Under the pieces are notes generated by a model. That model saw only the letters and a list, made by a program, of their open reading frames with translations. It had not been told where the DNA came from and made no database searches. The translations under genes were made by a program, and so were the position numbers. DNA of 64,000 nt from Arcuatula senhousia (taxonomy: Eukaryota > Mollusca > Bivalvia > Mytilida > Mytilidae), in assembly GCA_963971305.1 (NCBI GenBank), contig OZ020305.1:5737001-5801000 (forward strand), in the 5' to 3' direction. This document shows, piece by piece, positions 61,150-64,000 of the stretch (position 1 is the first letter of the stretch; each line of letters opens with the position of its first letter).

Positions 61150-62631
61150 ATGGCTTCTGATAATCATGTAAAAGATAATGCCGATGATATCCTTTTGGAA
61201 GGCAATGATTCCGACTGCGATAGTGTGGACGGAAATGTTTTAGTTTCTGATGAAGTTAAATGTTTCGAAGATGAGACAAATAAGTTAAGGAAAACTAGAG
61301 CTAACTCTAAAGGCTTAAACAATGCCGATAATAAAACACCTATGAAAGGTTTGAAAAGAAAAGCTGCTAAATCTAATTCTTCATCTAAGGTTACAAAAAA
61401 GCCTCGTACTTTTACAGACCTAGAAGTTTCTGAGCTTAGAAGCAAAATGGGCATAGATGCCATATCTAATTCTCTTACCAACATGGACAAAATGCTTCAA
61501 ATCATTGTAAACAATCCTAGTGTTATTGCACATGTTGCAGCTCCAGTTGAGAAGCAACAAGTTGAAAATAGGCCTTTGGTGCCTTTGGAACCTACATTTG
61601 ATAATGATATGGCTAATGATATTAACTTTGATTACTTAAATGATTCTCCTATGGCCTCAGAGTCGGTTGAAACTCAGTCAGATACTTACAATACGTCTTT
61701 CAATCCTTCCAATGGTTTTAATTCAGCTTTTCACAATGTCACAGAGGTTAATGTGAATTCTGGTTCTGATAATAGTGTACAAGCTAAGTCTTCTGATGTG
61801 CAAGAAATTTCTGCTGAGACACCTAATGTACAGAAAAATCCACAAGAGTCTCTTGATTCTAATGCTCAACAAGGTGGTAATAGTAATAAAGTGAAATTAT
61901 GGCAAATTCCTCAGACACAAGCTGATGAAAAAACAGGGCCTTCTATTGACTCTGCGTTGGCCGATGCTGTAAATGCTGCTTTGACAGTTAGATCTAATGC
62001 TGAAAGTTTGAAAGCTATTAGGGATAAATATGTTAGGCCAAGCAATTGCGCCAATTTAGTTTGTCCTAAGGTAAATAAGGAGATATGGTTAGCTCTCCCT
62101 GAGCATGTCCAGAGTCTTGATAATAAATTTCAAGAAACTCAGAGATCGTTTGCTAAAGGTTTAGTGCCTATTGTTCATTTAGCAGAGAAATGTTGTAGGT
62201 CAGACGTGCCTCTAGATATATCAGAAACTAGAACTTTATTATCAGATTCTCTATGTTTGCTTGGAAACGCATTTTTAGGGGTGTCTCAGAGAAGAAAGTC
62301 CCTTATCAGACATAATCTGAATGACAAATTCAAACCCATCTGTAATTCAGATGTTCCAGTTGATAACTTTCTATTCAGTTCAGATTTTCAAAAGCACATG
62401 AAAGAACTTGGTGATTATACAAAAATCCCGATAGGCATTCCGAAGAAACCAGCTTATAAGCCTACCTATCAAAATTACACGCCTAAGGATTTAAACTCAA
62501 GAGGCCCTGCATACATGCAGGGCCCCAGGTATATACCTCAAGTGAGAGGCAGAGCAAGGGGCCACAGAGGTTACCCCAGGGGTTATCCCAGAGGGCAGCG
62601 CCCACCACCAAGAAACAACTACAGTCGTTAG
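61150..62631 (+). CDS. DIRS-like Gag-like protein
   Basis: 493 residues from the ATG at 61150 (MASDNHV). An open frame extends upstream to about 61063 without an ATG, and the sequence before 61150 (TTTGTTTATTTTATAG) resembles a 3' splice site, so a leader intron is possible. An acidic Ser/Asn-rich first half carries a basic nuclear-signal-like stretch (KGLKRKAAKS, KVTKKPR). The conserved core WQIPQTQ ... CPKVNKEIWLALPEHVQSL is typical of DIRS ORF1. The RG/RGY-rich C-terminus (VRGRARGHRGYPRGYPRGQR) is suited to RNA binding. The last 145 nt overlap the Pol frame. Confidence 0.85.
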   Translation: MASDNHVKDNADDILLEGNDSDCDSVDGNVLVSDEVKCFEDETNKLRKTRANSKGLNNADNKTPMKGLKRKAAKSNSSSKVTKKPRTFTDLEVSELRSKMGIDAISNSLTNMDKMLQIIVNNPSVIAHVAAPVEKQQVENRPLVPLEPTFDNDMANDINFDYLNDSPMASESVETQSDTYNTSFNPSNGFNSAFHNVTEVNVNSGSDNSVQAKSSDVQEISAETPNVQKNPQESLDSNAQQGGNSNKVKLWQIPQTQADEKTGPSIDSALADAVNAALTVRSNAESLKAIRDKYVRPSNCANLVCPKVNKEIWLALPEHVQSLDNKFQETQRSFAKGLVPIVHLAEKCCRSDVPLDISETRTLLSDSLCLLGNAFLGVSQRRKSLIRHNLNDKFKPICNSDVPVDNFLFSSDFQKHMKELGDYTKIPIGIPKKPAYKPTYQNYTPKDLNSRGPAYMQGPRYIPQVRGRARGHRGYPRGYPRGQRPPPRNNYSR

Positions 62632-64000
62632 ATGTTACAAAGGTGAGAAAATTAGTTTTTCCAGAATGGAAAAAGTTGACGTCAGATCCATGGATTTTAG
62701 ACACTGTTCGAAATGGTTATAAAATTGAGTTCAGTTTTTTCCCTGAACATTCTTATTCTATGAATGAAATTCATTTTTCTAAAGACAAAGCTGATATTGT
62801 TTCAGAAGAAGTTAATAAATTATTACTAAAAGGTGCTATAAAAAAGGTTCAACCCGTTGAAGGTCAATTTATTTCTAATATCTTTCTTGTTCCGAAGAAA
62901 GACAACCAGTCTTTTAGGCCGGTTATAAATCTAAAAAATTTAAATTTGTTTGTACAATATCAGCATTTTAAACAAGAAAATTTGTCTATTGCTCTGGATT
63001 TAATTAATAGAAATGATTTTTTGACATCCATTGATCTGACAGATGCTTATTTTAGCATATCTATTCATGAAGAGTTCAAGAAATTTTTGCGTTTTTCGTG
63101 GGAAGGAAAAATCTACGAATTTCAAGTTCTATGTTTTGGCTTAGCTTCCGCTCCAAGAGTTTTTACTAAAGTTCTAAAACCGGTTTATGCATATTTTAGA
63201 AAACTTGGAATTTGTTGTATTTATTATATAGATGACTCTCTATGCATAAATAAAGATTTTGAAGTGTGTGCCGAGAACGCAAAAATTATAACTCAGAAGT
63301 TAGACAGTCTCGGTTACAGAATAAATGAGAAAAAGTCAGTTCTTATTCCCACAAAACGCATCATTTTCTTTGGTCTTATTATTGACACAATTTTGTTTAT
63401 GGTCTTTTTAACAGATGAGAAAATAGAAAAGATAATCTCACTAGGTAACATTTTGTTAAATAATCCATCAATCACTGTACGTTGTGTAGCATCTTTTATA
63501 GGTCTGATTGTACATGCGTTTAATGCAGTGACGCTTGGTCCTTTACATTATAGGGCATTGGAAAGAAATAAAATTTCTGCTTTGAGTGAAAATTGTGGTG
63601 ATTTTGATTCACAAATGTCATTATCACTAAATGCTAAAACAGAAATTCTTTGGTGGGTACACAATTTGAAAGCAAAAAATGGTAAATTAATTCGTCATAA
63701 TCCAATAGATTGTTGGATTGATACAGATGCATCCTTAGAAGGATGGGGTTGTAAATATGATATGCAATTAGTTGGTGGAAGATGGAATGATTCTGAGAAA
63801 TTCATGCATATAAACTGTCTTGAAGTTTTGGCCATATTTTACTCCCTGAAGGCATTTTTTGCCAATAAAAAGTCACTGCATATAGGCATACATTCAGACA
63901 ATACAACTGCAGTAGCATATATTAATGATATGGGTGGAATGGCATCAGAGCAGTTAGATAAATTAGCCATGGATATTTGGTTGTGGTGTGAAAAAAGAGA
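62487..64000 (+). CDS. DIRS-like Pol: reverse transcriptase and RNase H, partial
   Basis: Open for 504 codons to the window edge, -1 relative to Gag, with no ATG before the RT domain. RT palm: NIFLVPKKDNQSFRPVINLK, DFLTSIDLTDAYFSISIHEE, FQVLCFGLASAPRVFTK, then IYYIDDSLC (YIDD catalytic pair). RNase H: IDTDASLEGWGCKYD, NCLEVLAIFYSLKAF, HSDNTTAVAYINDMGG, with the expected Asp, Glu, Asp residues. Copies the element's RNA into DNA; made most simply as a Gag-Pol fusion by frameshifting. Confidence 0.9.
62490..62524 (+). promoter_or_regulatory. Programmed -1 ribosomal frameshift signal
   Basis: Slippery TTTAAAC at 62490-62496 is in register as T TTA AAC with Gag codons. After a 6-nt spacer comes a hairpin with arms GGCCCTGCAT and ATGCAGGGCC (62503-62524). 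The -1 (Pol) frame has a stop at 62484-62486 and is open from 62487. A small AGGTATATACCT palindrome follows. Confidence 0.8.

Larger units (their letters stand above)
60700..64000 (+). mobile_element. DIRS-like tyrosine-recombinase retrotransposon, 5' part
   Basis: Promoter region, Gag ORF, then RT/RNase H frame running off the window. DIRS assignment rests on RT/RH style (IYYIDDSL, IDTDASLEGWGC, SDNTTAVAYIND) and on the Gag block PKVNKEIWLALP. Methylase and recombinase parts would lie beyond 64000. Left boundary is uncertain; ORFs are open, so the copy may be young. Confidence 0.85.

Noticed and set aside
61164..61490. 108-residue minus-strand ORF
   Set aside because: Antisense of the DIRS-like Gag coding region.

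Overview
This is intron-rich, AT-rich, repeat-dense animal DNA. The dispersed repeats (short tandem-repeat mobile units, Penelope-like reverse-transcriptase relics, a DIRS retroelement) and the genes fit a mollusc, most likely a bivalve. That assignment is inferred from repeat style and was not tested by any search. Nothing bacterial or plasmid-like was seen: no operons, rRNA, tRNA or CRISPR.

The main content is two tandem copies, both on the minus strand, of a gene for a secreted or membrane protein of the VWA7 family (von Willebrand factor A domain-containing protein 7). The right copy is complete. Twenty coding exons between 53325 (or 59003) and 21119 have compatible reading phases and predict 969 residues: signal peptide, VWA7/Het-C-like N-terminal region, VWA domain with a D-x-S-G-S metal-ion site, a long segmented ectodomain, one C-terminal membrane segment and a short tail. 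It has two alternative first exons (53094-53325 and 58775-59003) that join the same exon 2 in the same phase. The left copy shows exons 1-6 (12136 down to 60) and runs off the left edge. The 5' half of the gene with its upstream region is therefore duplicated: about 60-12600 corresponds to about 43005-59590.

Layout: 1-12136 left gene with transposon-filled introns; 12137-21118 intergenic, with small repeats and one retroelement relic; 21119-53325 (to 59003) right gene; 59004-60700 upstream DNA and microsatellites; 60700-64000 the 5' part of an apparently intact DIRS-like retrotransposon on the plus strand (Gag ORF, then reverse transcriptase/RNase H running off the edge).

Two observations stand out. 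First, intron 2 of both VWA7-like genes holds a 55-bp tandem array whose monomer is the last ~45 nt of exon 2 plus its 5' splice site, so each gene carries about 17-26 tandem copies of its own exon-intron junction. A second array starts within about 30 nt of the exon 9 donor and also carries a donor-like motif per monomer. Second, the DIRS element has a textbook -1 frameshift signal (TTTAAAC, 6-nt spacer, 10-bp GC-rich hairpin) exactly where the Pol frame opens inside Gag. Other structures include MITEs with clear target duplications, a 2.1-kb inverted-repeat DNA transposon, foldbacks, a head-to-tail MITE dimer, and a junction of two perfect ~68-bp repeats.
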